Notes: generated by a model not told the origin, from the letters alone. A DNA stretch of 64,000 nt from Bubalus kerabau (GCF_029407905.1 NC_073645.1:49043501-49107500); one strand, 5' to 3'. Positions 21,546 through 33,282 are shown, numbered from the stretch's first letter. Numbers and translations are program-made.

Positions 21546-23843
21546 CTTAGTAATTACCTTAAACGTAAATGGGTTGAATGCCCCAACCAAAAGACAAAGA
21601 CTGGCTGAATGGATATAAAAACAAGACCCCTACATATGTTATCTGCAAGAGACCCACCTCAAAACAGGGGACACATACAGACTGAAAGTGAAGGGCTGGA
21701 AAAAGATTTGCCATGCAAATAGGGACCAAAAGAAAGCAGGAGTAGCAATACTCATATCAGATAAAATAGACTTTAAAACAAAGGCTGTGAAAAGAGACAA
21801 AGATGGTCACTACATAATGATCAAAGGATCAATCCATGAAGAAGATATAACAATTATAAATATATATGCACCCAACACGGGAGCGCCGCAATATGTAAGA
21901 CAAATGCTAACAAGTATGAAAGGAGAAATTAACAATAACACAATAGTAGTGGGAGACTTTAATACCCCACTCACACCTATGGATAGATCAACTAAACAGA
22001 AAATTAACAAGGAAACACAAACTTTAAACAATACAATAGACCAGTTAGACCTAATTGATATCTATAGGACATTTCATCCCAAAACAATGAATTTCACCTT
22101 TTTCTCAAGTGCACATGGAACCTTCTCCAGGATAGATCACATCCTGGGCCATAAATCTAGCCTTGGTAAATTCAGAAAAATTGAAATCATTCCAAGCATC
22201 TTTTCTGACCACAATGCAGTAAGATTAGATCTCAATTACAGGAGAAAAACTGTTGCAAATCCCAACATATGGAGGCTGAACAACACGCTGCTGAATAACC
22301 AACAAATCACAGAAGAAATAAAAAAAGAAATCAAAATTTGCATAGAAACTAATGAAAATGAAAACACAATAACCCAAAACCTGTGGGACACTTTAAAAGC
22401 AGTCCTAAGGGGAAAGTTCATAGCAATACAGGCATACCTCAAGAAACAAGAAAAAAGTCAAATAAATAACCTAACCCTACACCTAAAGCAACTAGAAAAG
22501 GAAGAAATGAAGAACCCCAGGGTTAGTAGAAGGAAAGAAATCTAAAAAATTAGGGCAGAAATAAATGCAAAAGAAACAAAAGAGACCATAGCAAAAATCA
22601 ACAAAGCCAAAAGCTAGTTCTTTGAAAGGATAAACAAAATTGACAAGCCATTAGCCAGACTCATCAAGAAACAAAGGGAGAAAAATCAAATCAATAAAAT
22701 TAGAAATGAAAATGGAGAGATCACAACAGACAACACAGAAATACAAAGGATCATAAGAGACTACTATCAACAATTATATGCCAATAAAATGGACAACGTG
22801 GAAGAAATGGACAAATTCTTAGAAAAGTACAACTTTCCAAAACTCAACCAAGAAGAAATAGAAAATCTTAACAGACCCATCACAAGCATGGAAATTGAAA
22901 CTGTAATCAAAAATCTTCCAGCAAACAAAAGCCCAGGTCCAGACGGCTTCACAGCTGAATTCTACCAAAAATTTAGAGACGAGCTAACACCTATCCTGCT
23001 CAAACTCTTCCAGAAAATTGCAGAGGAAGGTAAACTTCCAAATTCATTCTATGAGGCCACCATCACCCTAATACCAAAACCTGACAAAGATCCCACAAAA
23101 AAAGAAAACTACAGGCCAATATCACTGATGAACATAGATGCAAAAATCCTTAACAAAATTCTAGCAATCAGAATCCAACAACACATTAAAAAGATCATAC
23201 ACCATGACCAAGTGGGCTTTATCCCAGGGATGCAAGGATTCTTCAATATCCGCAAATCAATCAATGTAATACACCACATTAACAAATTGAAAAATAAAAA
23301 CCATATGATTATCTCAATAGATGCAGAGAAAGCCTTTGACAAAATTCAACATCCATTTATGATAAAAACTCTCCAGAAAGCAGGAATAGAAGGAACATAC
23401 CTCAACATAATCAAAGCTATATATGACAAACCCACAGCAAACATTATCCTCAATGGTGAAAAATTGAAAGCATTTCCTCTAAAGTCAGGAACAAGACAAG
23501 GGTGCCCACTTTCACCATTACTATTCAACATAGTTTTGGAAGTTTTGGCCACAGCAATCAGAGCAGAAAAAGAAATAAAAGGAATCCAAATTGGAAAAGA
23601 AGAAGTAAAACTCTCACTATTTGCAGATGACATGATCCTCTACATAGAAAACCCTAAAGACTCCACCAGAAAATTACTAGAACTAATCAATGACTATAGT
23701 AAAGTTGCAGGATATAAAATCAACACACAGAAATCCCTTGCATTCCTATACACTAATAATGAGAAAACAGAAAGAGAAATTAAGGAAACAATTCCATTCA
23801 CCATTGCAACGGAAAGAATAAAATACTTAGGAATATATCTACC
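21546..23843 (+). mobile_element. L1 5' segment, inverted: ORF2 endonuclease and reverse transcriptase
   Basis: Reading in one frame from ITLNVNGLNAPTKRQRLAEW near 21556, it carries endonuclease motifs (ETHLKTGD, IYAPNTGAP, GDFNTPL, FSDHNAV) then reverse transcriptase motifs (LPANKSPGPDGFTAEFYQ, NYRPISLMNIDAKILNKI, GTRQGCPLSPLLFN, SLFADDMILYIENP). The catalytic FADD is intact. In-frame stops at 21616 (TAA), 22543 (TAA) and 22615 (TAG) break it, yet I see no frameshift over 2.3 kb, so the copy is fairly young. It stops in KYLGIYLP at the right target duplication. ORF1 and the 5' UTR are absent. Confidence 0.95.
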
Positions 23844-23858
23844 TGGAGGGGGCTTTTA
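23844..23858. repeat. Target-site duplication (right copy) of the 4.2-kb L1
   Basis: An identical TGGAGGGGGCTTTTA. The open frame reading through it adds a false GGGF end to the L1 protein. Confidence 0.92.
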
Positions 23859-23989
23859 AACACCTTTTTGTCAACAACTTTTATTTTTTGATGTCAAGAA
23901 ACAGACATGAGCCCTGGCTCTCTCCTGAAATAGGTGAAGAACTCTCCAAAACCCTGCATGAAGAACAGGTCAGAGTTGAAGCCAGCTTT

Positions 23990-24145
23990 TCAGAAGTTGG
24001 CAAAACTTTCCATTAAGGGCCAGGTACCTCTGCAGGCACCACAGCTCAACACTGAGTTTGTCATGGGAAGACAGCCATGGACAATTTCTCAATGAATGGA
24101 TGTGGTTGTGTTCTAATAAAACTTTATTTATACCCCGTCACACCC
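23990..24145 (-). mobile_element. hAT-type DNA transposon remnant
   Basis: GTTGGCAAAACTTTCCATTA, GGGCCAGGTACC, then GTGTTCTAATAAAACTTTAT match the family seen at 9.1 and 14.3 kb. Here the TIR-proximal side is kept. Confidence 0.65.
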
Positions 24146-25170
24146 ATTAGAATGGCTGCTATCCAAAACAAGCAAGCAAATAAACAACAACAAAAAAGCC
24201 CTCACGTGTTGGCAAAGATGTGTAGAAATTGGAACCTTGCACTGTTGGCCAGTGTGTAAGATGGTACAACTGCTGGGAAAACAGTTTGGCAGTTGCTCAA
24301 AAAGTTAAAAATAGAATTGGCACGTGACCCAGCAATTCCATTTCTGGGTATATACCCCAAAGAATTGAAAGCAGGGACTTGAAGAGATATTTGTTCAACC
24401 ATGTTTATAGCAGCTCTATTCCAGGTGGCCAAAAGGGGGAAGCCACCCACATGTCCATCCGTGGATGATGGATAAATGAAATAAATACAATGTGTCATTA
24501 TCCATACAAGTGAATATCGTCCAGCCTTTAATAGGAAGGGCATTCCGACACACACTGCAACATGGATGGACCTTAAGGACATGATGCTGATGGAAGTAAG
24601 TTCAGTTCAGTTCAGTCGCTCAGTCGTGTCCAACTCTGTGACCCCCTGAATCGCAGCACGCCAGGCCTCCCTGTCCATCACCAACTCCCAGAGTTCACCC
24701 AGACTCACGTCCATCGAGTCAGTGATGCCATCCAGCCATCTCATCCTCTGTCATCCCCTTCTCCTCCTGCCCCCAATCCCTCCCAGCATCAGAGTCTTTT
24801 CCAATGAGTCAGCTCTTCACATGAGGCGGCCAAAGTACTGGCTTTTCAGCTTTAGCATCATTCCTTCCAAAGAAATCCCAGACGCTAAATGACAAACGCT
24901 GTATGATTCTGCTTGTATGAGGTCCTTAGAGCAATCCCATTCATAGAGACAGAGAGGAGAAGGGTGGCTGCCAGCAGCCGGGCACTGGAGGGAGTAGAGT
25001 GGCTGTTTGATGGGGACAGAGTTCCCGTTTCATGAAGAGTTCAGCAGGTGGATGACCGTGATGGTTGCACCACCCTGTGTATGTACTGAGTGCCCCTGAA
25101 CTATACGTACACTTAGCAATGGGGAAGGCAGTAAATTCTGTGTTACATGATCTTCACCACAAGTTTTTTT
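24146..25170 (+). mobile_element. Old L1 (L1M) 3' part, split by a BovB
   Basis: ATTAGAATGGCTGCTATCC, GACCCAGCAATTCCATTTCT, GGGTATATACCCCAAAGAAT and CATGGATGGACCTTAAGGAC on one side, then CGCTGTATGATTCTGCTTGT and GACCGTGATGGTTGCACCAC on the other. This is the standard mammalian L1 3' order. Confidence 0.85.
24601..24886 (-). mobile_element. BovB LINE 3' end, inserted in the L1M
   Basis: GTTCAGTTCAGTTCAGTCGC to AGCTTTAGCATCATTCCTTC, with no coding capacity beyond the final RT codons. It separates two halves of the L1 at GAAGTAA...CTAAATGACAAACGC. Confidence 0.93.
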
Positions 25171-25444
25171 CAGAAGGCTTTATTAAAATAAGAAATCAAA
25201 AAACTTTACAAAATTAAGCCAGGGGTTGTGGTTTGGGGACTGTGCTGTAAAGGGTGGAGAGATGGTTGTAGACAGTGTGGGGAGAAACCAGGTGAGTGTG
25301 GTGAGAAGTAGCTGGAGGAGGCTCCCTGTCCGTTACTCCATCCATGGAGAGATGTGTGTGTGTGTATTAGTCAGAACAGTAATCGATGCCATTCACAAGA
25401 CAACTGCTACATGACAGACACGGAGCCCTCAGAAAAGCCTTGTG
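25171..25444. other. Unique intron sequence
   Basis: No repeat recognised apart from a short GTGTGTGTGTGT run near 25350. Confidence 0.4.
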
Positions 25445-25577
25445 ATGGACTTTCCTGGCAGTCTAGTGGTTAAGACTCTGCCCTTCCAACGCAGGGGTCG
25501 AGGGTTCAATCCCTAACTGGGGAACTAAGATCCCACATGCCTTGTGGTGTGGCCAAAAATAAATAAATAAAAAATAA
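25445..25577 (+). mobile_element. CHR-type SINE
   Basis: GGACTTTCCTGGCAGTCTAG, GGGGAACTAAGATCCCACAT, then an AAATAAATAAATAAA tail, into which the next SINE inserted. Confidence 0.9.
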
Positions 25578-25799
25578 ATTATTGTTGTTTAGTCACTAAG
25601 TCATACTGACTTAGTGTCATACCGACTCTTTGTGACCCCGTGGACCCGCCAGGCTCTTCTGTTCATGGGATTCTGTAGGCAAGAATACTGGAGTGGGTTG
25701 CCATTTCCTCCTGCAGGGGATCTTCCCGACCCAGGGATCAAACCCACATTACCGGCATTAGCAGGTCGATTCTTTACTGCTGAGTCATCGGGGAAGCCC
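25578..25799 (-). mobile_element. Bov-tA SINE inserted in the CHR tail
   Basis: GTTGTTTAGTCACTAAGTCA to GTCATCGGGGAAGCCC, flanked on both sides by AAATAAATAAAT from the CHR tail. Confidence 0.9.
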
Positions 25800-26747
25800 A
25801 AATAAATAAATATCGATGTTAACAGTTTTTAAATGTAGAAAATAAATATATATGTATATTTATAAAAAAGCCCGTGAGATCTGTGTTAATACCCCCTCTT
25901 CCATGGAGCGACCCACCCCAAGCAGCCAGACCATCAGGAAGGAGGTGCTTCCTGAGCATTAGTGGGCGCTTTGGAGCAGGGTGAGGTCTGAGGCCGTGAT
26001 GACCCCTGAACTCTCTCAGGCAGGCACTTATGTTGCTCAGACGAGTTAGAAAAAGAGTTTAATGAGAGAATGTGTTTCAAGCCCTTGCCGTAAAGTGCCT
26101 TAAATGTTAAGGCTTTTAAACCTGGGGAAAATTAACTTAGAAAACATTCTAGAAATAATAGGGGCCAATATGAAAAGGCTACATCCTCTAGGAGTCAGCA
26201 GTATGCCATCCTGGAAAAGCCAGGATGGAGTGGTAAAGATCAGTGGCTCCCAGGGGTTCAGCGGGAGGGAGCGGTGAGCTGGCCAAGCACGGAGGGTCTT
26301 TAGGGCAGTGACTCTGTTCAGTATGATTCAGTCATAGGGGCCATGGGTCACTGCATGTTGTCCAAAGCCGTAGAACGTACAACCCCAGGAGTGAGCCCTA
26401 ATGAGACTCTGCACTGTGGGTGATGATGATGAATTACTGTGAGTCCAACAGTTTATAACGTGGGCACCGCCCTGATGCGGGATGTCAGTCATGGGGGAGC
26501 CAGTGGAGTGGGGAACTCCCTGTAGATTTCATTCAGTTTTGCTGTGAGCCTAAAGCTGCCCTTAGAAATAAAGTCTGTCTAAAAATAACGACAACAATAA
26601 TAATAATGTGGGAGGGGGCACGAAGTTGGGGAGAAATGAGTCAGCCATGCGCAGACGGTAATAATCGATGAAGCTGAGTGAAGAGTACATGGGTCTCTTT
26701 TGCTGTCTACTTCTGAAAAGATATTTACTTGTTTACGTATTTGTCTT
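25800..26747. other. Unique intron sequence
   Basis: An ancient L1-like or CHR-like phrase may be present near 26,300-26,560, but I cannot place it. A GACAACAATAATAATAATG low-complexity run is at 26589-26607. Confidence 0.35.
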
Positions 26748-26856
26748 AGTTGGAGAAGGAAAAGGCTACCCACTCCAGTATTCTGGCCTGGAGAATTCCA
26801 GGGACTGTATAGTCCATGGGATCGCAAAGAGCTGGATACGACTGAGCGCCTTTCAC
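26748..26856 (+). mobile_element. Bov-tA SINE, 3' part only
   Basis: AGTTGGAGAAGGAAAAGGCT to GCTGGATACGACTGAGCGCC. Confidence 0.88.
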
Positions 26857-27066
26857 AGTTATCTAGTTGCAGCACATGGGATCTTTGATCTGCATCACAG
26901 TGTGCAGTAGGTATCTTTCTTAGTTTCAGCACGTGGGATATTTAGTCGCGGCATGCAGAACTCTTGGTTTCAGCACGTGGGATCTAGTTCTCTGACCGGG
27001 GATCAAACCTGGGCCGCCTGCCTTAGGAGTTTGGATTCTTGGCCATTGGACCATCAGAGAAGTCCT
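26857..27066 (-). mobile_element. CHR-type SINE with repeated internal motif
   Basis: The phrase CAGCACGTGGGAT(C/A)T occurs at about 26928 and 26971, with a variant CAGCACATGGGATCT at 26869, so the element carries an internal triplication. It ends GACCATCAGAGAAGTCC. Confidence 0.82.
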
Positions 27067-27189
27067 TCGCGGTCTACTTTTGAATCTGCTGGAAGTTTTC
27101 CTCCATGCAGTGTAAAGGGAACACAGTTAGTTGCAGGGTTGTACTTGTATCATGCTGACCGTGGTGATTAACCTTCCTAAGGAAGGCAG

Positions 27190-27375
27190 TACATGATTGT
27201 AACCGGTTGTGACCTTGTTCTAAGCCTACTGGGAGCATGCTTTCTGCCTCTCTGAGCTGTTATTTCCTGATTTATAAAATATCAGGTAATTCATACCTCA
27301 CAAGACTTGTGGCATCAAACGCCGTGATGTCTATGAAGTAGCAACACTGTGTGGAACATGCAAGGTGTTCAGAAG
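27190..27375 (+). mobile_element. MIR SINE remnant
   Basis: GTTGTGACCTTGTTCTAAGC, CTCTCTGAGCTGTTATTTCC, TGATTTATAAAATATCAGGT and a final AACACTGTGTGGAACATGCA follow MIR order. Confidence 0.6.
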
Positions 27376-30300
27376 ACGCTCAAGCCCCAGAAAGTGAGGG
27401 GGGTGGTCCAGTGGGAGAGGAAGCAGAGGGCTGTGGTGGGTGCGGCCACTTTCAGGATGTCTGGCCCTCAGCCCACAGTGGTTCATGGGCAACAGGCACT
27501 GTTTTGGTGGGGACTTAGAGAACACACATCCAGAGCACCAGTGCATTGAGCATGTCAGACAAGCCTACCTGGACCCGCTGATCTCTGTTCCAGGACACCC
27601 CCTCTCCCCCAGCAGGGATGAGACCTTAATGTGGTGCAGATGCTCCCTGGGGATTCTATGATGCCCCGGCCTCATAGACTGAGCCCCGCATCTCCCAGAG
27701 CTGGCCAAGCAGAAAGGTGCAGAGCGATTTGCATTTTAGTTAAGAATCTAATGGATACTGTAGGCTTATTGATTAGGAAAAGAAGCGAAGAAAATCTCAT
27801 GCATTCAAGGGTGGTTAACCCTTCTGCTTTTCTGGCCCAGTCCCCGCTGTAAAGTCTTCAGGAGCTCCATCACCCGCCGCCCAAGGTGCAAACTCTGTAC
27901 CCTGGCATCTACAACCTCTCACGGCCCCCGTCAACACTTCCAGCCTCCTTCCCAGACAGTTCTTGTGACACCAGTCTCTCCACTGCTTCCTAAGCCACAA
28001 AGACTGCAGGCGCGTCTCACCTAAGCCTTCCACTTTCTGCGCATCACTCCCCGTCAGGACACGCCAGGGTCTTTCTTAGAAGTCAGTTCTCTGTGCTCAC
28101 ATGGTCTTCGTTCTTCACCCAAGATCCCACCAGAGGTAACAACTGTTGCTTTAGACACTGACCTGACACCCAGCTGCTCATGGGAGGTGCCGGGAAACTC
28201 GTCAACAGGGGGCAGGCACCCGTCCTGTGGGCCTGAAGCCACAGTCTGTATCTCTTCCCTCACGTCACCCTAGGTCACCTCTCCTTCCCAGCATTCCCGA
28301 GCGATGCGGAAACCACATTCAGGCAGATTTCCAGCTGCGACTCCTTGGCTCAGTGTTCTGCAGGGATAGACTGTCTCTGTATTTTTGTTGCCTTTTTTTC
28401 CAACCACTTTGGGCAAAACATTTTGTTAAAAGATGCAGTTTTTTCCCCCCCAGAGTGACTGTTGGGTGGGTGCCAGAGGTATTTAGGTGCCCTCGGATTG
28501 AACTGTACAATCTCATTATATAACTTACAGTCAGTTCCGAGGAGGAACAAGAGAAGCCCCACAGCTTCAGCCGTTGAGACCTGGGGCTTCGCCTTGTGCC
28601 CGGGATGCTTGGGGCATCTCGCCATAGACGCGTCTCCCTCTGCAGTAATGAGGTCCCTCTTCTTCCTATTTTATTGGCAGCAAACACTGGGTAAGAGAAA
28701 CACAGAAATGCCTGCAGCCCTGTCATAATAAAGTCATTTTAGGGGCTGTAACTGTGCCAGGAGCTTCCAGTAGTTACATTGGTGTCTGATTATGTTCTGC
28801 TTTCTGAGTTCCCTTCTTCTCAGTTAACACACAGTTGTTTAGGACTGTGGGACTATGATGGCTCAGGACACACTGCTTTCCAATAGGTAGTTTTGGGGGA
28901 TGGTCTCCCATGGAGCTCAGGAGGCATCAGGACACTTTTGTGCCGGGATGCAAAGGGGACGTGGGGGAGAGGCAGGGCCAGTGGGGCATCCTCTGGGAAA
29001 CGCCTGTGGTTGGAAGGCTTGAACCTCAGCAGCCGCCTCCTTCTCAGAGCCTCTCCCCGCCTCACCCAGCCTTCTCCCCAACACATGCCAAAGTCAAGGC
29101 ACAGGGCTTGCCTCCTCTTTTTAGCAAACGCTAGTTAATGTTTTGTAGAGTGTCAGGGGCGGTCACAGTGCTCAAATGACTTTGAATTATGTGGCATACA
29201 TCATCCTTACCTTTCATCTCAAAGTTAGAAAAACAACAAACAAACAAACCCAAACAGATTCTAAGTTCAAGGAAACTTAAAGGCTCATAGTTTCGTACTT
29301 TTATGTGTTGCTTGAAAATAGGAGACTCTCAAAAACCTGAGCAACTTTTGAAGGCCTGGTAACCAAATGTTTACATGGATGTAAAAGAGAGAGAGAGATG
29401 GCTAGATAGATGGATATACAGATAGATAGGTGGATGGATGGATGGGTGGATAGATAGGTGTATGATAGTTAACAGAATTCGATTAAAACTGTAATTGGAT
29501 GTGTGTGTGTGTGGACGACAGTTACCCTCATATTTGACACCACCAGGAATTACAGCACAGCCCCTTGTTTCCAACAAATGAATACTCGCTGTAGTTAAAT
29601 ATCCAGGTAGAAGAAAAGGAAGTCAAGGAAAACTTCCTGGGCTTTTTTGTTTCTTTGTTCGTTTTTCATTGTACGAGCTTTGGGAATGAACGGTCTCGGT
29701 CTCTCAGGGTTTCTAGATTGTTTAAAGTGAGTGACGTTGTGGGGAGGCTGGTGAAGGTTGTGACTCTGACTTTCTGGGGACAAGAGTCACTTACCAAGCA
29801 GAGTGAGATAAAGTTCTTTCCTTGGGGCCATTAACAAGACAATTTGCAGTCATTGCCTTGAATAATTTGAATGTCCAGAGACTGTACACCTAGAACTTAG
29901 GGCTTCTGAATCTTTGTAAGGTTTGCCCCTGGCTCTCCCTACATTATTTATTTCTTGTCTTTGGTTTTTTTACCTTTAAATTTTTTAGATTTTAAATAAA
30001 ACCTTTTGTAGGTTAAAAATGATTGGAAAGAGCTCTGTGAAAGATGGGCTTGCCCTTTTTCTTAATCATTTTGATCCTGTGGGACAGTATCCATGAAAGC
30101 ATTTAGTTCTTACACCATTAACTTCATTTTTTAGAAATGACTTCGCGCTCGTGGCTGGGCATGAGACAGGACTTGCTTGGATCGCATTCCCCCACCCCGT
30201 CTCTCTTTTCTGGCAGGGGAGCAGCACCACGTGTCTGCCCTGCTCCCTGCCTTCCCCTCGCCGAGTTCTCTGTCTCCTGCCAGCGTCTCACTCTCCTGTT

Positions 30301-30427
30301 CCTGAAAGCTGGGAGCATTATAAAGAGCAGACATGAGCTCCGTTCCCTGGGTCCTGCTGCTCACGTACAGTGATGATGGATGAGGGCATCAACACCAACC
30401 CAGACGACCCCACGTCATGCTTGTTGT
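27376..30427. other. Unique intron sequence, 3 kb, with one microsatellite
   Basis: No exon or repeat recognised except the tetranucleotide repeat at 29384-29462 and small CA/TG runs. Several antisense and sense open frames overlap one another, as expected of non-coding sequence. Confidence 0.5.
29384..29462. repeat. Compound microsatellite (GA)n / (GATA)n / (GGAT)n
   Basis: AGAGAGAGAGATGGCTAGAT then interleaved ATAGATGG and GGATGGATGGATGG units. Likely length-polymorphic. Confidence 0.88.
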
Positions 30428-30622
30428 GATCCCTGTAGCTCAGTGGTGAAGAATCCACCTGCCAATCTAGGAGACGCAGTTTCCATCCCTGGGTCGGGAA
30501 GATCCCGGGAAAAGGAAATAGCCATCCTTTTCCCCTCTTGCCTAGAAATCCCATGGACAGAGGAGCCTGGTGGGCTATGGTCCATAGGGTCGCAAAGAGT
30601 TGGACACGACAGCAGCAACATG
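30428..30622 (+). mobile_element. Bov-tA SINE
   Basis: GATCCCTGTAGCTCAGTGGT through GTCGCAAAGAGTTGGACACG, followed by an (A/G)CA-rich tail. Confidence 0.88.
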
Positions 30623-30751
30623 AACAAGAGCAACAGGTTGCCACAAGGTGGCTTCTCTCTCCCCAGGAGAGCAGGCTGTGTGAGCTGTTTGCCTGCGAGG
30701 GGTTCCTGGACGTATCGCTGAGTCTGAGACGTCTCTCAGTGCAGTCATAAA

Positions 30752-31608
30752 TGAATGTCCTTAGACCAGAACATTTCTGAATACACACAGAGGCCACCGG
30801 TCCTCTCAGATGCCTTGGGGCATCCTGATGTTTACCTTTTACAAGGCAAGGTTCCCTCTGCCCAGGAACTTACTCCAGAAGTGGAGAGGAGCATGAGGGG
30901 ACAACGCCCAGCCATTAAATGCCAATGCCTGCTGCAAAATTTGGTTTTCAAGAACCTCCAAGAGCTGAACCCACAGAGGAAAATCTCAGAATGCAGGGAG
31001 AGCCAGGAGCTACGAGATATTTTGGCCTCCCTGAGCCTTCTTGAAATAGGAGGGAAGGGGGCAGGGCACAATTTTTAAAAGAATGACATAGCCCAAGGGC
31101 ATAACATAAATTGATTAGAATCAATTGGGTCCAAGATGGCAGACAAGTTAAACTTCAGCTGGACCTGGTTCCTCAATCAGCAAGCTGAATGACACACCCA
31201 GGAATGCCTTGACACTTCCAAGGCACTGTCAAAAGTCCAAAAACTAGGCAGTGGCCCAGTTCCTGAAAATTTCCACCCCTCCCCCAAAATAGTTGGCATA
31301 ATCCTCCCACTTATTAGCCTATGAAATTACCCAACTCATAAAAACTAACCATGCCACATTTCAAGGCCACCACACTCGCCCTCTGCGATGGCCCACACTC
31401 TTATCTGTGGAATGTGTTTCTCTCTGAACAAATCTACTTCTTACCTATCACTTTGTCTCTCACTGAATTCTTTCTGTGATGAGACATCAGGAACCTGAGC
31501 TTCATTAGGTCCTGAAACCAGGTCTGTGATCTCAGTTGGAAGCCCGTGGGTTTTGGCTATGTTCGCGTTCCAGTCTGAAGTAAACAGTTTCACTCTGACG
31601 TGGGTCAG
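30752..31608 (+). mobile_element. ERV-type solitary LTR (ruminant, BTLTR1-like)
   Basis: It carries the ruminant LTR phrases GGTCCAAGATGGCAGACAAG (31129-31148), a TATA-like CATAAAAACT (31337), a termination/poly(A) region around TCTCTCTGAACAAATC (31420) and CTCACTGAATTCTTTCTGTG (31460), ending near GTGGGTCA. I see no internal viral genes beside it, so it is a solo LTR. Edges are uncertain, no duplication could be fixed, and the family name is from memory. Confidence 0.65.
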
Positions 31609-31614
31609 CCAGCT

Positions 31615-31672
31615 TATCCATCCATCATCCATCCATCCGTCCACCCATCCGTCCGTGCGCCCACCCATATTC
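31615..31672. repeat. (CCAT)n/(CCGT)n microsatellite
   Basis: TCCATCCATCATCCATCCAT followed by CCGTCCACCC units, next to the LTR. Confidence 0.88.
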
Positions 31673-31692
31673 ATCATTCCCTTCTTTTCCCG

Positions 31693-31795
31693 TGGCTAAT
31701 ACCTAGTGAACATCTGTGATGTGCCAGATGTCAATTAGGCATTGCAGCCAGCGGTGAATAAACAGTTCCATTCGGGAACAGACTGGAGGGCTTTT
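31693..31795 (-). mobile_element. L2 LINE remnant
   Basis: GAACATCTGTGATGTGCCAG and GCAGCCAGCGGTGAATAAAC resemble a reversed L2 3' region. Confidence 0.5.
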
Positions 31796-33067
31796 CTGTC
31801 CTTGAGTGCAATGCCAGCGGTCCCCAGTGTGGACAGGGTCACCAGGGATGCAGAGCGGAGCCCACTTGCAACCCCTTCCCCATCTCATGTCCCCCCCTCC
31901 TGGTAGACAGGACGTGCTTGTCAGTTCCCTTGAGCCAGGCTGAAGCCCCTCACTCCCGTCTAGTAGGCATCCTGCTGTGCGATCGCCTGGCTGAGCTGAG
32001 CTATCTTTCATAATCATTGACTGAAAGCAGATTCTTCTGCAGAAGCTTCTAATGTGATTTTCGTATTTATCTGCCTTAGCTTGATATGTATTAGAAATAA
32101 CTCATGAATTACAACAGACAGGAAATATTCTTTCCTAAAAGTTAGCCTTTGTGTATGTTTCTTTTTGCCTGGTTAGTTGACTTATCTTCAAGTGGTCTTG
32201 GGGCATCGCTAAGATTTCAATCCCATCAAGTATGAAGCGTAGGATATAATGATGGTTCTGTAAAGGTGATGTGGCCTTTGATACCTGTAGCCTGAGTGGC
32301 TCGCCTTTGTTGACAGCATCGATGATGCTTTTGTTTGATCATCCCTTCAGTTTTGCCCTGATGTGCCATGTTATTTGGTTCTTTGTCCTGGCTTTTTAAA
32401 AAATTTATAGAGGGTCTAAATTATAGAATCTCTCTCAGCACCGGTCTTTCTCAGCTGTCAGTTCATTAAAAAGTTTTTGTTCAGCTTTCATATTATTTCA
32501 GCGTGGCATCTTTTTTTTTTCCCCCAGTCATTTTGAGCAATATCTTTATTTAACTAGCTGAAGTTGTTCCAGGGCTTAATTAGAAGTAGCATATTGCAAC
32601 TCTTTGGGTGCTATCTTGAGGCACAGTAATTAGCCCTGTAATAATAATGCATGTCTACGTGAACTTGTTATTGTCATGGAGGGCTGGAGAGAGGGGCTTT
32701 CTGAAACCTCATAAAGGCCATGGGGTACTCCAGCGAACAGCCAAGTTCTGAAGCCAAAGGAAAAGTTGAGCAGAAAAAAAATGTTCAAGGCCATGAGCCC
32801 TGTGTTTTTGTATTGTGTGACCCCCCCCTCTCCCTGTGACAGGAAGTCGTTTTACTCCATTGGCACTGGGGTCAGTCTTCAGGTTTCTGGGTAAGTGCAG
32901 GGCACACCCACAGATGCTATCTGAGCACAATTGCCAGGGGTCACCTGGGCCAGTGAGCGTGTCTTCGCTTGAACCAGGCAGCTTGTATTTCTGAGGGCTG
33001 AACATGATATGGGCTGAGGCCCAAGACTGGGGGGGCTGGTTAGGGTTGCTAGGCGACCTGTCTATAC
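31796..33067. other. Unique intron sequence
   Basis: 32470-32690 is A+T-rich, free of recognisable repeats, and of the character often seen in conserved regulatory elements. GTTGCTAGGCGAC at 33045-33057 resembles an RFX X-box. There is no exon. Confidence 0.45.
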
Positions 33068-33282
33068 AAGGCTCCCTTCGTGGCTCAGATGGTAAAGTCT
33101 GCCTGCAAAGCGGGAGAGTGGGGTTCCATCCCTGGGTGGGGAGGATTCCCTGGAGAAGGGAATGGCAACCCACTCCGGTATTCTTGCCTGGAGGATTCCA
33201 TAGACAGAGGAGCCTAGCAGGCTGTAGTCCATGTGGTCGCAAAGAGTTGGACATGACTGAGCAACTAATTTCACTTATTTTT
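33068..33282 (+). mobile_element. Bov-tA SINE
   Basis: GGCTCCCTTCGTGGCTCAGA through TTGGACATGACTGAGCAACT, then a TTTCACTTA tail. It lies 2.1 kb upstream of exon A in the gene's orientation. Confidence 0.92.

Noticed and set aside
22789..23859. 356-codon frame as a host or novel reverse transcriptase gene
   Set aside because: It is L1 ORF2. Its GGGF C-terminus is only translation of the target-site duplication.
24601..24620. Short direct repeats GTTCAGTTCAG as a CRISPR-like or tandem array
   Set aside because: This is the normal 3' end of BovB LINEs, seen at every BovB copy in the window.
30755..31078. 107-codon frame as a small gene or retroviral remnant gene
   Set aside because: It lies wholly within the LTR, and no viral protein motif is visible.
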